From contig NZ_WUCC01000003.1 in assembly GCF_009807095.1 (NCBI RefSeq), positions 186,001 through 250,000 of the forward strand: a DNA stretch of 64,000 bases, written 5' to 3'. Made by a program: the position numbers and the translations under genes. Below the pieces are notes generated by a model. That model had not been told where the DNA came from. It saw nothing but the letters and a program-made list of their open reading frames with translations, and ran no database searches. This DNA is from Rathayibacter sp. VKM Ac-2754. Its GTDB lineage: Bacteria; Actinomycetota; Actinomycetes; Actinomycetales; Microbacteriaceae. Of this stretch, positions 48,833 through 58,855 are shown piece after piece; the stretch's first letter is position 1; each line of letters opens with the position of its first letter.

Positions 48833-49194
48833 GGTGGTGTGCTTTCTGCCGGATCCGACTGTCCCGGGGCTCCGGGACCGGCGCATGGTGCGGAATGCTG
48901 TGCCGCGTCCTGCGCGAGGGACGCAGGCTCCACGATACGGATGCATCGACCCCGCAGGGGCCTTCGTTACGGGCTTCCCCAGGGTCCGCGGCGGCCCCCG
49001 CCGACGCGCGATCGACGGCCGCCTGAGAGGGCACCTGTGCATCTCCCGCCATCGGCATGTCGTCCTGCGGGAGGACGCGGCCGTGTCAGGGGTGTCACGT
49101 ACGATCTTTCAGGGGACGCATGTTCGACGCGGGGCTCTCGCCCCTCCCCCTCTGCACTGCCACGGCTCCGCCGTGCCGAAAGGACGACCGCTCC

Positions 49195-51648
49195 ATGGCA
49201 CTTCCCACCGCATCCCGCCGCTCCGCCGAGCCGCTCGGGATGTCGCTGCGGGCGATCATGGGATTCATCGGGATGAGCGTCGTGGCGGGCGTCCTGATCA
49301 CGGTCGGGGTCACTCCGGCGCTCGCGCTCACCGGTCTCGCGACGAGCAACACGATCGGGCTCTTCCAGAACCTGCCCGGCTACCTCGACGTCGGCCAGCT
49401 GATGCAGCGCACCAACATCTACGCGGGCGACGGCACCACGCTGCTCGCCTCCGTCTACGACCAGAACCGCGTCGAGGTCGGCTGGGACGACGTCGCGCAG
49501 ACCGCGAAGGACGCAGCGGTCGCGGGCGAGGACCCCCGCTTCTACGAGCACGGCGGCATCGACCTGCAGGGCACCCTCCGCGCCGTGTCCCAGACGTACC
49601 TCCTCGGCAACGACTCGGGCGGCGGATCCTCGATCACCCAGCAGTACGTGAAGAACGTGCTCGTGCAGAAGGCCGAGTCGATCACCGACGAGGCAGAGCG
49701 CGACGCGGCGTACAAGGAGGCGATCGATCCGACCCCCGAGCGCAAGCTCAAGGAGATGCGCCTCGCGATCGGCCTCGAGAAGGAGTCATCGAAGGACGAC
49801 ATCCTCCTCGGCTACCTCAACATCGCCCTCTTCGGAGGCACCGTCTACGGCATCGAGGCGGCCGCCAACTACTACTACGGCATCCCCGCGAGCCAGCTCT
49901 CGACCTCGCAGGCCGCCTCGCTCATCGCGATCGTGAACAACCCCGAGAAGTTCCGCTTCGACGACCCGGCCGACGAGGCGAACGGCGCAGCCAACGGCTA
50001 CGCGCTGACCAAGGAGCGTCGCGACTACATCCTCTCGGAGGAGCTGAAGTACGCCAAGATCAGCCAGGAGCAGTACGACGCCGCCGTCGCCGAGCCGATC
50101 ACGCCGACCATCACCCAGCCCTCCACGGGCTGCGCGACCGCGGGGAACGCCGCCTACTTCTGCGACTACGTGCTCAACGTGCTGCGCAACGACACCGTCT
50201 TCGGCGAGACCGACGACGAGCGCTACCAGCGGATCCGCCAGGGCGGCTTCGACGTCGTGACGACGCTCGACCTCGACATCCAGGGCTCGTCGCAGTCGGC
50301 CCTCAGCGCCTACATCCCCGCCACCGACTCGCGCTTCGAGCTCGGCGCGACCGCCGCGACGGTGCAGCCCGGGACGGGACGGGTGCTGTCGATGGTGCAG
50401 AACACGAACTACAGCCAGGACGAGGAGTTCCTCGCCGCGAACCCCGGCTACACCGCCATCAACCTCAACGTCGACCTCGCCATGGGCGGTGGGTCCGGCG
50501 TCCAGACCGGCTCCACCTACAAGGTCTTCACCCTCGCGCGGTGGCTCATGTCCGGGCACACGATCAACGAGTCGTTCGCGTCTCCGACCTCGGGCTTCGG
50601 CTCGTACCAGCAGAAGTGCAACCTCGACGGCGACGGGTACTACAACGGGAGCCGGTTCACCCCGAAGAACGACTCCTCCTCCGAGGACGCGGGCTCGATG
50701 ACGGCGCTCCAGGCCACCACGAACTCGATCAACACCGGATTCATGGGCATGGCCCACGAGCTCGACGTCTGCGACATCCGCACCACCGCGGAGTCCTTCG
50801 GGGTCCACCGCGCCGACGGACGCGAGCTCCAGAGCGGCCCCGCCTCCGTCCTCGGCACGAACGAGATCGCGCCGCTCACCATCGCCACGGCGTACGCCGG
50901 CATCGCCAACGACGGCACCACCTGCTCGGCGATCGTGATCGACCGGATCACCGACGCCTCCGGAGCGGCCGTCGCCGCCCCCACCTCGACCTGCACGCCC
51001 TCGGTCACCGCAGATGTCGCGCACGGCATGCAGTACGCGATGCAGCGTGTCATGACCTCGGGCACCGGCTACGCCTCCGACCCGAGGGACGGCATCGAGC
51101 ACATCGGCAAGACCGGGACCACCGACGACGCCGCCGACGTCTGGACCGCGGGAGCCAGCAAGTCGGCCGCCCTGGCGGTCTGGGTGGGCAGCATCAACGG
51201 GTTCGACGACGGCACCAAGATCAACCTCCGCAACATCAGGCTGACCGGCACCGAGGGGACACCCCTCCAGGCCGCGCAGACCCGTCACGCCATCTTCAAG
51301 CCGATCATGACCGCGCTGGATGCGAAGTACGGCGGCGACGACTTCACCGATCCGCCGACCTCGATGCTCGCCTCCTCACCGCGGAGCTCGACGACGACCG
51401 AGGTCCCCGACGTGACGGGTCAGACCGTCGCCGAGGCCTCCGCGACGCTGACCGCGGCGGGCTTCACCGTCGGCATCACCGAGCCCGTCGACTCGTCGGC
51501 CGTCGCTCAGGGCGCCGTCGCCTCGACGACTCCGAGCGCCGGAGAGACCGTGCTCCGCGGGGCGGTCGTGCCGCTGCAGGTCAGCACCGGCGAGGCCCCC
51601 GCCAACACGGGCGACATCGCCGACATCGAGGGCACGCTCCTCGAGTAG
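49195..51648 (+). CDS. class A penicillin-binding protein 1
   Basis: Bifunctional peptidoglycan synthase. 817 residues from ATG 49195, AAAGGA upstream. One signal-anchor helix (about 22-48), then a glycosyltransferase 51 domain with AGEDPRFYEHGGIDLQG and GGSSITQQYVKNVLVQ, then a transpeptidase domain with Ser440 in STYK, SIN in TTNSINTG, and KTGT, and a C-terminal PASTA-like repeat VPDVTGQTVAEASATLTAAGF. It is the first of a tandem duplicate. No regulator adjoins. Confidence 0.92.
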   Translation: MALPTASRRSAEPLGMSLRAIMGFIGMSVVAGVLITVGVTPALALTGLATSNTIGLFQNLPGYLDVGQLMQRTNIYAGDGTTLLASVYDQNRVEVGWDDVAQTAKDAAVAGEDPRFYEHGGIDLQGTLRAVSQTYLLGNDSGGGSSITQQYVKNVLVQKAESITDEAERDAAYKEAIDPTPERKLKEMRLAIGLEKESSKDDILLGYLNIALFGGTVYGIEAAANYYYGIPASQLSTSQAASLIAIVNNPEKFRFDDPADEANGAANGYALTKERRDYILSEELKYAKISQEQYDAAVAEPITPTITQPSTGCATAGNAAYFCDYVLNVLRNDTVFGETDDERYQRIRQGGFDVVTTLDLDIQGSSQSALSAYIPATDSRFELGATAATVQPGTGRVLSMVQNTNYSQDEEFLAANPGYTAINLNVDLAMGGGSGVQTGSTYKVFTLARWLMSGHTINESFASPTSGFGSYQQKCNLDGDGYYNGSRFTPKNDSSSEDAGSMTALQATTNSINTGFMGMAHELDVCDIRTTAESFGVHRADGRELQSGPASVLGTNEIAPLTIATAYAGIANDGTTCSAIVIDRITDASGAAVAAPTSTCTPSVTADVAHGMQYAMQRVMTSGTGYASDPRDGIEHIGKTGTTDDAADVWTAGASKSAALAVWVGSINGFDDGTKINLRNIRLTGTEGTPLQAAQTRHAIFKPIMTALDAKYGGDDFTDPPTSMLASSPRSSTTTEVPDVTGQTVAEASATLTAAGFTVGITEPVDSSAVAQGAVASTTPSAGETVLRGAVVPLQVSTGEAPANTGDIADIEGTLLE

Positions 51649-51731
51649 CGGCAGCGCCCCTCGGGTGGGCGCCCGCGGCGACTCGGCCGAGGAGCCTGGC
51701 GCGCCTGAACGAGGATGTCGGCGGCCTCGCC

Positions 51732-51737
51732 TAGGGT
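51732..51737 (+). promoter_or_regulatory. -10 box of the second penicillin-binding protein gene
   Basis: TAGGGT; +1 near 51744, so the mRNA starts upstream of GAGGA (51751-51755) and the CTG at 51762 and downstream of nothing else that could start translation in this frame. Confidence 0.5.
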
Positions 51738-51761
51738 GCTGATGCAGCGAGAGGATCCACC

Positions 51762-54191
51762 CTGAAGCGACCGAACGTCCCCGTCTTCCAGCCCCGTCGA
51801 ACCGTCCACGGAGCTCTCGGCGCGCTGTTCGGATTCGTGATCGTCAGCGTGATCGCGGGCCTGCTCGCCACGGTCGTCGTGGCCCCCGCCGTCGCCCTCA
51901 CGACGGTGGCGACCTCGGGCACGATCTCGGCGTTCGAGTCCCTCCCGAGCTACCTCGAGGTCGGCGAGCTGATGCAGAAGACCGACGTCTACGCGGGCGA
52001 CCCCGACGACCCGACGCTCCTCGCCTCCTTCTACGACCAGAACCGGATCGAGGTGTCGGGCGACCAGATCGCCGACTCGGTGAAGGACGCCCTCGTCGCG
52101 AGCGAGGATCCGCGGTTCTACGACCACGGCGGCATCGACCTCCAGGGCACGCTGCGGGCGATCGCGAGCACGTACATCCTGAACAGCGACACCCAGGGCG
52201 GCTCCTCCATCACGCAGCAGTACGTCAAGAACGTGCTCGTGCAGAAGGCCGAGTCGATCACCGACGAGGCCGAGCGCGACGCGGCCTACAAGGAGGCCAC
52301 GGCGACGACTCCCGAGCGCAAGCTCAAGGAGATGCGCCTCGCGATCGGCCTCGAGAAGGAGTCGTCGAAGGACGACATCCTCCTCGGCTACCTCAACATC
52401 GCCCTGTTCGGCGGCACGGTCTACGGCATCGAGGCCGCCGCCGAGTACTACTTCGGCACCACCGCGGCCGATCTGTCGGTCAGCCAGTCCGCGGCACTGC
52501 TGGCCATCGTCAACAACCCCGAGAAGTTCCGCTTCGACCGGCCCGACGACGCCGCGAACGGGGCGGCCACCGGCTACGCCCTGACGACCGCGCGCCGCGA
52601 CTACATCCTCGATCGGATGCTCGAGTACGGCAAGATCGACGCCGCCACGCACGACGCCGCGACGGCCGAGCCGATCGTGCCCGACATCACCCCGCCCTCC
52701 ACCGGCTGCCAGACCGCCGGCAGCGCCGCCTACTTCTGCGACTACGTCTCGCACGTGCTGCGCAACGACCCGGCTCTCGGGGCCACCGACGAGGAGCGCT
52801 ACGCGGCCGTCAAGCGGGGCGGGCTGAAGGTCTACACGACCATCGACCTCGGGCTCCAGGAGACCGCGCAGAAGCTCATGGACGAGCAGGTCCCCGCCTC
52901 CGATCCGCGGTTCGACGTCGGAGCCACCGCCGTCGCCGTGCAGGCCGGGACCGGCAGGGTGCTCACAATGGTGCAGAACAAGCGCTACAGCCAGGATCCG
53001 GAGGTCATCGCCAGCGGCCCCGAGTACTCGGCGATCAACCTCAACGTCGACGCCTCCCTCGGCGGCGGCGACGGGTTCCAGACCGGATCGGCCTACAAGG
53101 TCTTCACCCTGGCCGAGTGGCTGGACAGCGGGCGCACGCTGCTCGAGAGGTTCGACACGAAGCGGCAGAACTGGACCGGATTCTCGGACAGCTGCAACGG
53201 CACGCAGAACTACGCCGGTTACAACCCCAAGAACGCCGGTGACGGCGGCTACGCCGACACCGGGACGGCGCTCGACTCGACCGTGTACTCGCTCAACACG
53301 GGGTTCACGGGGATGTCGCACCTGCTCGACCTCTGCGAGATCAGGAAGACGGCCGAGGCGTTCGGCGTCCACCGCGCCGATGGCGACGACCTGGTGCAGA
53401 GCGCCGCATCGGTGCTCGGCACGAACGAGATCGCGCCGCTGACCATGGCCGTGGCCTACGCCGGGATCGCCGACGACGGCACGACCTGCACCCCCGTCGC
53501 CATCTCGGCGATCATCGGGCCCGACGGTGCGTCGATACCGCCCGCGGAGTCGGAGTGCACCCGGTCGGTCCCCACCGACGTGGCGCACGCCATGCAGTAC
53601 GCGATGCTCAAGGTCACCGCCGAGGGCACGGGCACCCCCGCCGATCCGAAGGACGGCATCGAGCACATCACCAAGACCGGCACGACGGACGACTCGGCCG
53701 ACACCTGGGCCCTCGGCGCCTCCAGCACGACCTCGCTCGTCGTCTGGGTCGGCAGCATCTCGGCGCAGGCCGACGGCGATCGCGTGGACCTCGACACGAT
53801 CGACTTCGACAGCGGATGGGCACCGAGCGCCCGGCACCGGATCTGGAAGCCGCTGATGACCGAGATCGACGCGCGCTACGGCGGCTCCGACTTCTCGGCC
53901 GCCGACCCGTCGATGATCGCGGCTCCGCAGGTCACCGTGCCCGACGTCACCGGGCGCAGCCCCGACAGCGCCGCTCAGGCACTCGTCGCCGCCGGTTTCT
54001 CGGTCGGGCCGACCACGCAGGTCGACGCGACGCAGCCGCTCGGAACGGTGTCCACCACCGTTCCCGCGGCCGGCGCGAAGGTCGACAAGGGCTCCGAGAT
54101 CGCGATCCAGCTCAGCACGGGGACGCCGCCGGCTCCTGCTCCGGCTCCTGCTCCGGCTCCTGCTCCGGCCGCCCCGGCTCCCGCCGGATAG
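51762..54191 (+). CDS. class A penicillin-binding protein 2
   Basis: 809 residues if it starts at CTG 51762, which has GAGGA 6 nt upstream; the next in-frame candidate (GTG 51837) would remove the basic N-terminus and cut into the membrane helix, and no ATG, GTG or TTG lies between. Domains as in its upstream paralogue: GT51 (SEDPRFYDHGGIDLQG), transpeptidase with Ser443 in SAYK, SLN, KTGT, a PASTA repeat (VPDVTGRSPDSAAQALVAAGF), and an (Ala-Pro) tail. A stretch of about 60 residues around QQYVKNVLVQKAESITDEAE is almost identical to the first copy. Confidence 0.9.
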   Translation: MKRPNVPVFQPRRTVHGALGALFGFVIVSVIAGLLATVVVAPAVALTTVATSGTISAFESLPSYLEVGELMQKTDVYAGDPDDPTLLASFYDQNRIEVSGDQIADSVKDALVASEDPRFYDHGGIDLQGTLRAIASTYILNSDTQGGSSITQQYVKNVLVQKAESITDEAERDAAYKEATATTPERKLKEMRLAIGLEKESSKDDILLGYLNIALFGGTVYGIEAAAEYYFGTTAADLSVSQSAALLAIVNNPEKFRFDRPDDAANGAATGYALTTARRDYILDRMLEYGKIDAATHDAATAEPIVPDITPPSTGCQTAGSAAYFCDYVSHVLRNDPALGATDEERYAAVKRGGLKVYTTIDLGLQETAQKLMDEQVPASDPRFDVGATAVAVQAGTGRVLTMVQNKRYSQDPEVIASGPEYSAINLNVDASLGGGDGFQTGSAYKVFTLAEWLDSGRTLLERFDTKRQNWTGFSDSCNGTQNYAGYNPKNAGDGGYADTGTALDSTVYSLNTGFTGMSHLLDLCEIRKTAEAFGVHRADGDDLVQSAASVLGTNEIAPLTMAVAYAGIADDGTTCTPVAISAIIGPDGASIPPAESECTRSVPTDVAHAMQYAMLKVTAEGTGTPADPKDGIEHITKTGTTDDSADTWALGASSTTSLVVWVGSISAQADGDRVDLDTIDFDSGWAPSARHRIWKPLMTEIDARYGGSDFSAADPSMIAAPQVTVPDVTGRSPDSAAQALVAAGFSVGPTTQVDATQPLGTVSTTVPAAGAKVDKGSEIAIQLSTGTPPAPAPAPAPAPAPAAPAPAG
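54131..54171 (+). repeat. 12-bp microsatellite in the Ala-Pro tail
   Basis: GCTCCTGCTCCG-type 12-bp unit repeated in tandem at the end of the second penicillin-binding protein, giving the PAPAPAPAP tail. Length likely variable between strains. Confidence 0.7.
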
Positions 54192-54209
54192 CCGGGGCGC
54201 GGCGGGTCC

Positions 54210-54608
54210 TCAGGCCTGGACGGCCGCCGCCGGCAGCAGCCCGTACTCGACGAGCTCGGCGTCGGTCAGGAGGCGGCTGCGGATCAGGAAGCGCTTGCCC
54301 TCCGGCGCCTCGACGCTGAAGCCGCTGCCCCGGCCGTCGACCACGTCGACGGTCAGGTGCGTGTGCTTCCAGTACTCGAACTGCGTGCGGGACATGAAGA
54401 ACTCGATCGGCTCGAGTCCCTCGATCCGCAGCGTCTCGAGCAGCACGTCGGAGGCGCCGGTGCGGAACATCCCGACCGGGAAGCACATCGGCGAGCTGCC
54501 GTCGCAGCATCCGCCCGACTGGTGGAACATCAGCGGCCCGTGCAGCGCCACCATCCTGCGCAGCATGTCCGCCGCGTCCGCTGTCACATCGACTCGCGTG
54601 CTCGTCAT
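54210..54608 (-). CDS. DUF779-family protein
   Basis: 132 residues from ATG 54608, GAGAGG upstream. Motif HQSGGCCDGSSPMCFP with conserved cysteines, then RIEGLEPIEFFMSRTQFEYWKHTHL. Members of this family nearly always accompany an acetaldehyde-type dehydrogenase gene, as here (aldehyde dehydrogenase is 374 nt upstream). Biochemical activity unknown to me. Confidence 0.85.
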   Translation of the reverse strand: MTSTRVDVTADAADMLRRMVALHGPLMFHQSGGCCDGSSPMCFPVGMFRTGASDVLLETLRIEGLEPIEFFMSRTQFEYWKHTHLTVDVVDGRGSGFSVEAPEGKRFLIRSRLLTDAELVEYGLLPAAAVQA

Positions 54609-54668
54609 GGCCTCGCCTCTCTCGTTCGTATCGCGTCCGGGCGGCCCGGGTGCGGAATTCCCGACTGC

Positions 54669-54796
54669 TGACGCTGGTGGGTCTCGATACGCCCCTGCGG
54701 GGCTACTCGACCAGCATGGGTGGCCGCCAGCGCGGATTCCTCCGTCATCGCTCGAGCTCGACACGCCCCTACAGGGCTTCGGGCTCGACCAGCATG
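54669..54796. repeat. palindromic repeat cluster F (2 units)
   Basis: In the 374-bp gap between the DUF779 gene and the dehydrogenase. Unit 1 54669-54718, stem GCCCC-TGC-GGGGC, TGACGCTGG outer arm present. Unit 2 54751-54796 is degenerate (CTCGAGCTCGACACGCCCCT...GGGCTCGACCAGCATG). Confidence 0.65.
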
Positions 54797-54859
54797 CTTC
54801 CGCCCCGACCGGGAGGTGCCGAGGTGCCGCAGGCACCGCGCAAGGTGGGAGCGCCGAAC

Positions 54860-54887
54860 GGCGGATTCGCGTTCCAGCGAATCCGCC
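54860..54887 (-). terminator. hairpin downstream of the aldehyde dehydrogenase gene
   Basis: GGCGGATTCGC and GCGAATCCGCC, 11 bp, loop gttcca, about 95 nt after the stop codon on the reverse strand. No T-run. Confidence 0.55.
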
Positions 54888-54982
54888 TAGGCGCGGAGGC
54901 TCCCCGCTCCTCCCACCGCAACCACCTCGAGAAGCCGACTGCGGCGACGGCGACGAGGAACGAGGAGCCGTTGCAGACCAAC

Positions 54983-56557
54983 TCAGAAGAAGCCCATCGG
55001 CCCTTCCGCGTAGGACACCAGCAGGTTCTTCGTCTGCTGGTAGTGGTCGAGCATCACCTTGTGGTTCTCGCGTCCGATGCCCGACTGCTTGTAGCCGCCG
55101 AAGGCCGCGTGCGCGGGGTACTGGTGATACGTGTTCGACCAGACGCGGCCCGCTTCGATGGCGCGGCCGGCGCGGTAGAGCTGGGCGCCGTTGCGGCTCC
55201 AGACGCCGGCGCCGAGGCCGTAGAGCGTGTCGTTGGCGATACCGATGGCGTCGTCGAAGTCGTCGAAGGATGTCAGGGCGAGCACGGGTCCGAAGATCTC
55301 CTCCTGGAAGATGCGCATGGAGTTGCGCCCCTCGAAGACCGTCGGATTGACGTAGTAGCCGCCGCTGAGCTCGCCGCCGAGGTCGGCCCGGTCGCCACCG
55401 ATGAGCAGCTTCGCGCCCTCCTGCTTGCCGATGTCCATGTAGGACAGGATCTTCTCGAGCTGATCGTTCGACGCCTGGGCGCCGATCATCGTGGCCGTGT
55501 CGAGCGGGTTGCCCTGCTTGATGCGGCGGACCCTCTCGAGGCCGTCGCCGACGAAGTCGTCGTAGATCGACTTCTGCACGAGCGCGCGGGACGGGCAGGT
55601 GCAGACCTCGCCCTGGTTGAGGGCGAAGAACGAGAAGCCCTCGAGCGCCTTGTCGTAGAAGGAGTCGCGTTCGGCGGCCACGTCGGCGAAGAAGACGTTG
55701 GGGCTCTTACCCCCGAGCTCCAGCGTCACCGGGATGAGGTTCTCGCTCGCGTACTGCATGATCAGGCGGCCGGTGGTCGTCTCTCCGGTGAAGGCGATCT
55801 TGCGGATGCGCGGGTGCGACGCGAGGGGCGCACCGGCCTCGATGCCGAAGCCGTTCACGACGTTGAGCACGCCCGCCGGGATCAGATCGGCGATCAGATC
55901 GAGGAGCACGTGGATCGACGCGGGCGTCTGCTCGGCCGGCTTGAGCACGACGCAGTTGCCGGCCGCGAGGGCGGGGGCGAGCTTCCACACCGCCATCAGG
56001 ATCGGGAAGTTCCAGGGGATGATCTGGCCGACCACGCCCAGCGGCTCGTGGAAGTGGTAGGCGATGGTGTCGTGGTCGATCTCGGAGACGCCTCCCTCCT
56101 GCGCGCGGATCGCTCCGGCGAAGTAGCGGAAGTGGTCGATCGCGAGCGGGATGTCGGCGGCGAGGGTCTCGCGCACCGGCTTGCCGTTCTCCCAGGTCTC
56201 GGCGACCGCGAGGAGCTCGAGGTTCGCCTCCATCCGGTCGGCGATCTTCAGCAGCATGTTCGATCGCTCGGCCGGGCTGCTTTTGCCCCAGCTCGCGAAC
56301 GCCTTCCAGCCGGCCTCGACTGCGCGGTCGACGTCGGCGGCCGTGCCGCGCGCGATCTCGCAGAACGGCTTGCCGGTGATCGGGGTGATGTTCTCGAAGT
56401 ACTGGCCACTGGCGGGGGCGACGTGCTCGCCTCCGATGAAGTGGTCGTAGCGCGAGCGGTAGGAGGCGACGGATCCCTCCGCGCCCGGGTTGGCGTAGAC
56501 CGTGGACTCCGGTTCCTTCGGTGCCTGCTCGGCGACCGGATCGGCGTACAGCGTCAT
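54983..56557 (-). CDS. NAD-dependent aldehyde dehydrogenase (acetaldehyde/ExaC type)
   Basis: Oxidises aldehydes, typically acetaldehyde from ethanol, to acids. 524 residues from ATG 56557 (GGAGG 4 nt upstream decides it over an ATG 12 nt earlier). Rossmann stretch [19 protein letters not shown], glutamate in [14 protein letters not shown], and catalytic Cys in [16 protein letters not shown]-terminal extension of about 40 residues. Neighbouring GAF regulator and DUF779 gene fit the ExaC-type group. Confidence 0.93.
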   Translation of the reverse strand: MTLYADPVAEQAPKEPESTVYANPGAEGSVASYRSRYDHFIGGEHVAPASGQYFENITPITGKPFCEIARGTAADVDRAVEAGWKAFASWGKSSPAERSNMLLKIADRMEANLELLAVAETWENGKPVRETLAADIPLAIDHFRYFAGAIRAQEGGVSEIDHDTIAYHFHEPLGVVGQIIPWNFPILMAVWKLAPALAAGNCVVLKPAEQTPASIHVLLDLIADLIPAGVLNVVNGFGIEAGAPLASHPRIRKIAFTGETTTGRLIMQYASENLIPVTLELGGKSPNVFFADVAAERDSFYDKALEGFSFFALNQGEVCTCPSRALVQKSIYDDFVGDGLERVRRIKQGNPLDTATMIGAQASNDQLEKILSYMDIGKQEGAKLLIGGDRADLGGELSGGYYVNPTVFEGRNSMRIFQEEIFGPVLALTSFDDFDDAIGIANDTLYGLGAGVWSRNGAQLYRAGRAIEAGRVWSNTYHQYPAHAAFGGYKQSGIGRENHKVMLDHYQQTKNLLVSYAEGPMGFF

Positions 56558-56649
56558 GTGGACCTCCATCGACGTCGTTGTCGGCGGACGCGGGATGATG
56601 CGCCCGCTCCGACGCTACGTCGAGGGAGGTTGCAGAGCGTTGCGCGGGC

Positions 56650-57873
56650 TCAGCCGCGCTCGAGCGCCTCGAGGTGGGCCACCACTCCGGGTCGTCGCGG
56701 CGATCGCCGGGGCAGGATGTGCAGCAGCTCGATCCAGACCTCGGCGTCCTCGCTGCCGTCGGGGCCGTTCGCGTAGGCGAGCAGCGTCTCGACGGCGGCG
56801 CTGGTCAGGACGCTCTCGCGCACCCGGGCGCGCAGCTCCTCGGCGATCGCGCGGATCCCGGGCGCCTCGGAGCCGGGCAGCGGCGGGCCGGCGTAGGCGT
56901 CGAGTGCGAGCCGGTGCGAGCCGCGGTCGAGCAGCCCGAGCACCTGCCTCGCGTCGAGGTCGACCGGGCTGCCCAGCCGGTAGGGGCGTGACAGCGGCGC
57001 GAGGCGCGGCAGCGCCCGCTCGAGGACCTTGCGCAGGCGCACCATCTCGGCACGGACCGTCACGACCGCCTCCTCCCGGCCGTGCAGCTGCAGCGCGAGC
57101 TGCTCGGCCGAGAGCCCGGCGCGGTGCCAGGCGAGCAGGGTCAGGATCTCGGCGTGGCGCGCGCTCAGCTCGAGCGCGACGGAGTCGGCGGTGACGAGCC
57201 CGGTCTCGCGCCCGAGCACGCGGAGGCTCGGCGCCCGCGCCGCGGTGGGCCGGGGCCGGCGCGCGCTCGGCGGGCGGCGCAGCCTCTGGATGAGCAGCTC
57301 GCTCTCGACGGCCGCCGCGGTCGCCTCCATCAGGGGCAGCGTCTGCGGCGCGACGACCTCCGCTCCCCCGGTGATGTCGATGACTCCGAGGATCTCGTGC
57401 GTCTCGGGGTCGTGGATCGGGACGGCGGTGCAGCTCCACGGATGGACGAGGGAGGCGAAGTGCTCGGCGCCGTGGATCTGCACGCCGTGATCGAGCACCA
57501 GCGCGGTGCCGGGCGCGGAGGTGCCGACGTCGGGCTCGGCCCAGGCCGCCCCCTCGACGAACGACATGCCCTCGGCGAGACCCTTGAGCCGCTGGTCGCC
57601 GTCGATCCAGAGCAGGCGGCCGAGCGCGTCGCCGACCGCGACGAGCACGCCGCTGTCCTCGTCGGCGTCGCGCACCAGGAGGCGCCGGATGACCGGGAGG
57701 ACCGAGGCGAGCGGGTGACCCATCCGGTACTCGCGCAGATCGGAGCTCGTGAAGGTCAGCGGGGCGGTCAGGCGCTCCGGATCGAGGCGGCGCCCCCGCG
57801 CGCGCTCCCAGGAGGCCTCGACGAGCGGGCGCCGACGACCGCTCCCGGGAAGTGCCAGCCAGGGGTTGGTCAT
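56650..57873 (-). CDS. GAF-domain transcriptional regulator (acetoin/ethanol activator-like)
   Basis: 407 residues from ATG 57873. A GAF-type sensor spans about 60-200 (VLVAVGDALGRLLWIDGDQRLKGLAEGMSFVEGAAW, TCTAVPIHDPETHEILGVIDITGG). The C-terminal half has a helix-turn-helix-like section (ARHAEILTLLAWHRAGLSAEQLALQLHG). There is no sigma-54 AAA+ domain, unlike AcoR, as usual for the actinobacterial version. Position right upstream of the aldehyde dehydrogenase indicates that it controls that gene, responding to an aldehyde or alcohol, by inference. Confidence 0.8.
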   Translation of the reverse strand: MTNPWLALPGSGRRRPLVEASWERARGRRLDPERLTAPLTFTSSDLREYRMGHPLASVLPVIRRLLVRDADEDSGVLVAVGDALGRLLWIDGDQRLKGLAEGMSFVEGAAWAEPDVGTSAPGTALVLDHGVQIHGAEHFASLVHPWSCTAVPIHDPETHEILGVIDITGGAEVVAPQTLPLMEATAAAVESELLIQRLRRPPSARRPRPTAARAPSLRVLGRETGLVTADSVALELSARHAEILTLLAWHRAGLSAEQLALQLHGREEAVVTVRAEMVRLRKVLERALPRLAPLSRPYRLGSPVDLDARQVLGLLDRGSHRLALDAYAGPPLPGSEAPGIRAIAEELRARVRESVLTSAAVETLLAYANGPDGSEDAEVWIELLHILPRRSPRRPGVVAHLEALERG

Positions 57874-57931
57874 GCGCTCCGCCCCTCGTCGTCGATCGGT
57901 GAGGCGCCAGGGCGCCGCGGCACGAGCGAGG

Positions 57932-58855
57932 CTACTCCGCGAGGCTCGGCGCCGCCTCACGATCGGTGCGCTTCGCGGGCAGGGCGAGGAGGAGCACGGC
58001 GGCGACGAGGACGGCGACGCCGGCGATCGCCTCCGCGGTCAGCCGCTCTCCGAGCACGGCGACGCCCAGGAGGGTCGCGGTGGCGGGCTCGACGAGCGTC
58101 AGCGTCGAGACGGTCGCGGCGGGCAGCACCTCGAGGCCCCGGGCGAAGAAGGTGTAGGCGAGGGCGACGGTGACCACGCCGAGCCAGAGCACGGCGGGGA
58201 GGGAGCCGGAGAGCTGCTGCGGGGCGCCACCGAGGAGGATCGGCAGGGCGAGCACGGCCGCGACTCCGAACTGCGCCCCCATCGCGGCCGCCGGGGTGAA
58301 CCCGCGCTCGAGCAGCAGCTTGCCGCAGACCGCGTAGAGCGCGTAGGAGGCGCCCGCGCCGGCGGAGCCGGCGAGACCCAGCAGCGAGACGCCTCCGCCC
58401 GCACCGCCCGTGAGAAGGCCCGCGAGCAGCACGACGCCGACGGCGGCCAGGGCGGTGGAGGCGAACCAGCGGCCGGCCGGCACGGTGCGCAGCACCAGCC
58501 ACTCGAGCAGGCCCGTGAAGGCCGGCGCCGAGCCGAGCGCGACGATGGTGCCGACCGCGACGCCGTTCTCGGCCGTGCCGGTGAAGAAGGCCGGCTGGTA
58601 GGCGGCGACGCCGACGGCCCCGAGGAGGACGAGGAGGATCGTCGACGCCCGGGGTCGCCGCGGGGTGCGACGGGGCCCGCGAGCCGCCTCGAGGCCGAGG
58701 AGGGCGGCGAGGAGCGCGCCGCCGAGCACGATCCGCGCGGCACCGAGCAGGAGCGGATCGACGCCGGCCGCGCCCAGGGACTGCGCCGTGCCCGTGGTGC
58801 CGAAGCAGACGGCGGCGAACACCACCGCGCCGATCGCCGAGCCGCGGTTCGCCAT
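57932..58855 (-). CDS. EamA-family (DMT) transporter
   Basis: 307 residues, ten hydrophobic helices in two EamA repeats (each opening GAVVFAAVCFGTTG-like and closing with PATATLLGVAVLGERLTAEAI). Such proteins export amino acids, purines or other small metabolites; substrate unknown. Start ATG 58855 without a clear Shine-Dalgarno. Confidence 0.85.
   Translation of the reverse strand: MANRGSAIGAVVFAAVCFGTTGTAQSLGAAGVDPLLLGAARIVLGGALLAALLGLEAARGPRRTPRRPRASTILLVLLGAVGVAAYQPAFFTGTAENGVAVGTIVALGSAPAFTGLLEWLVLRTVPAGRWFASTALAAVGVVLLAGLLTGGAGGGVSLLGLAGSAGAGASYALYAVCGKLLLERGFTPAAAMGAQFGVAAVLALPILLGGAPQQLSGSLPAVLWLGVVTVALAYTFFARGLEVLPAATVSTLTLVEPATATLLGVAVLGERLTAEAIAGVAVLVAAVLLLALPAKRTDREAAPSLAE

Noticed and set aside
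48822-49190. Long forward frame beginning in the cysK leader and passing through the first penicillin-binding protein in a second frame
   Set aside because: It is a shadow frame; the penicillin-binding protein domains are in a different frame starting at 49195.
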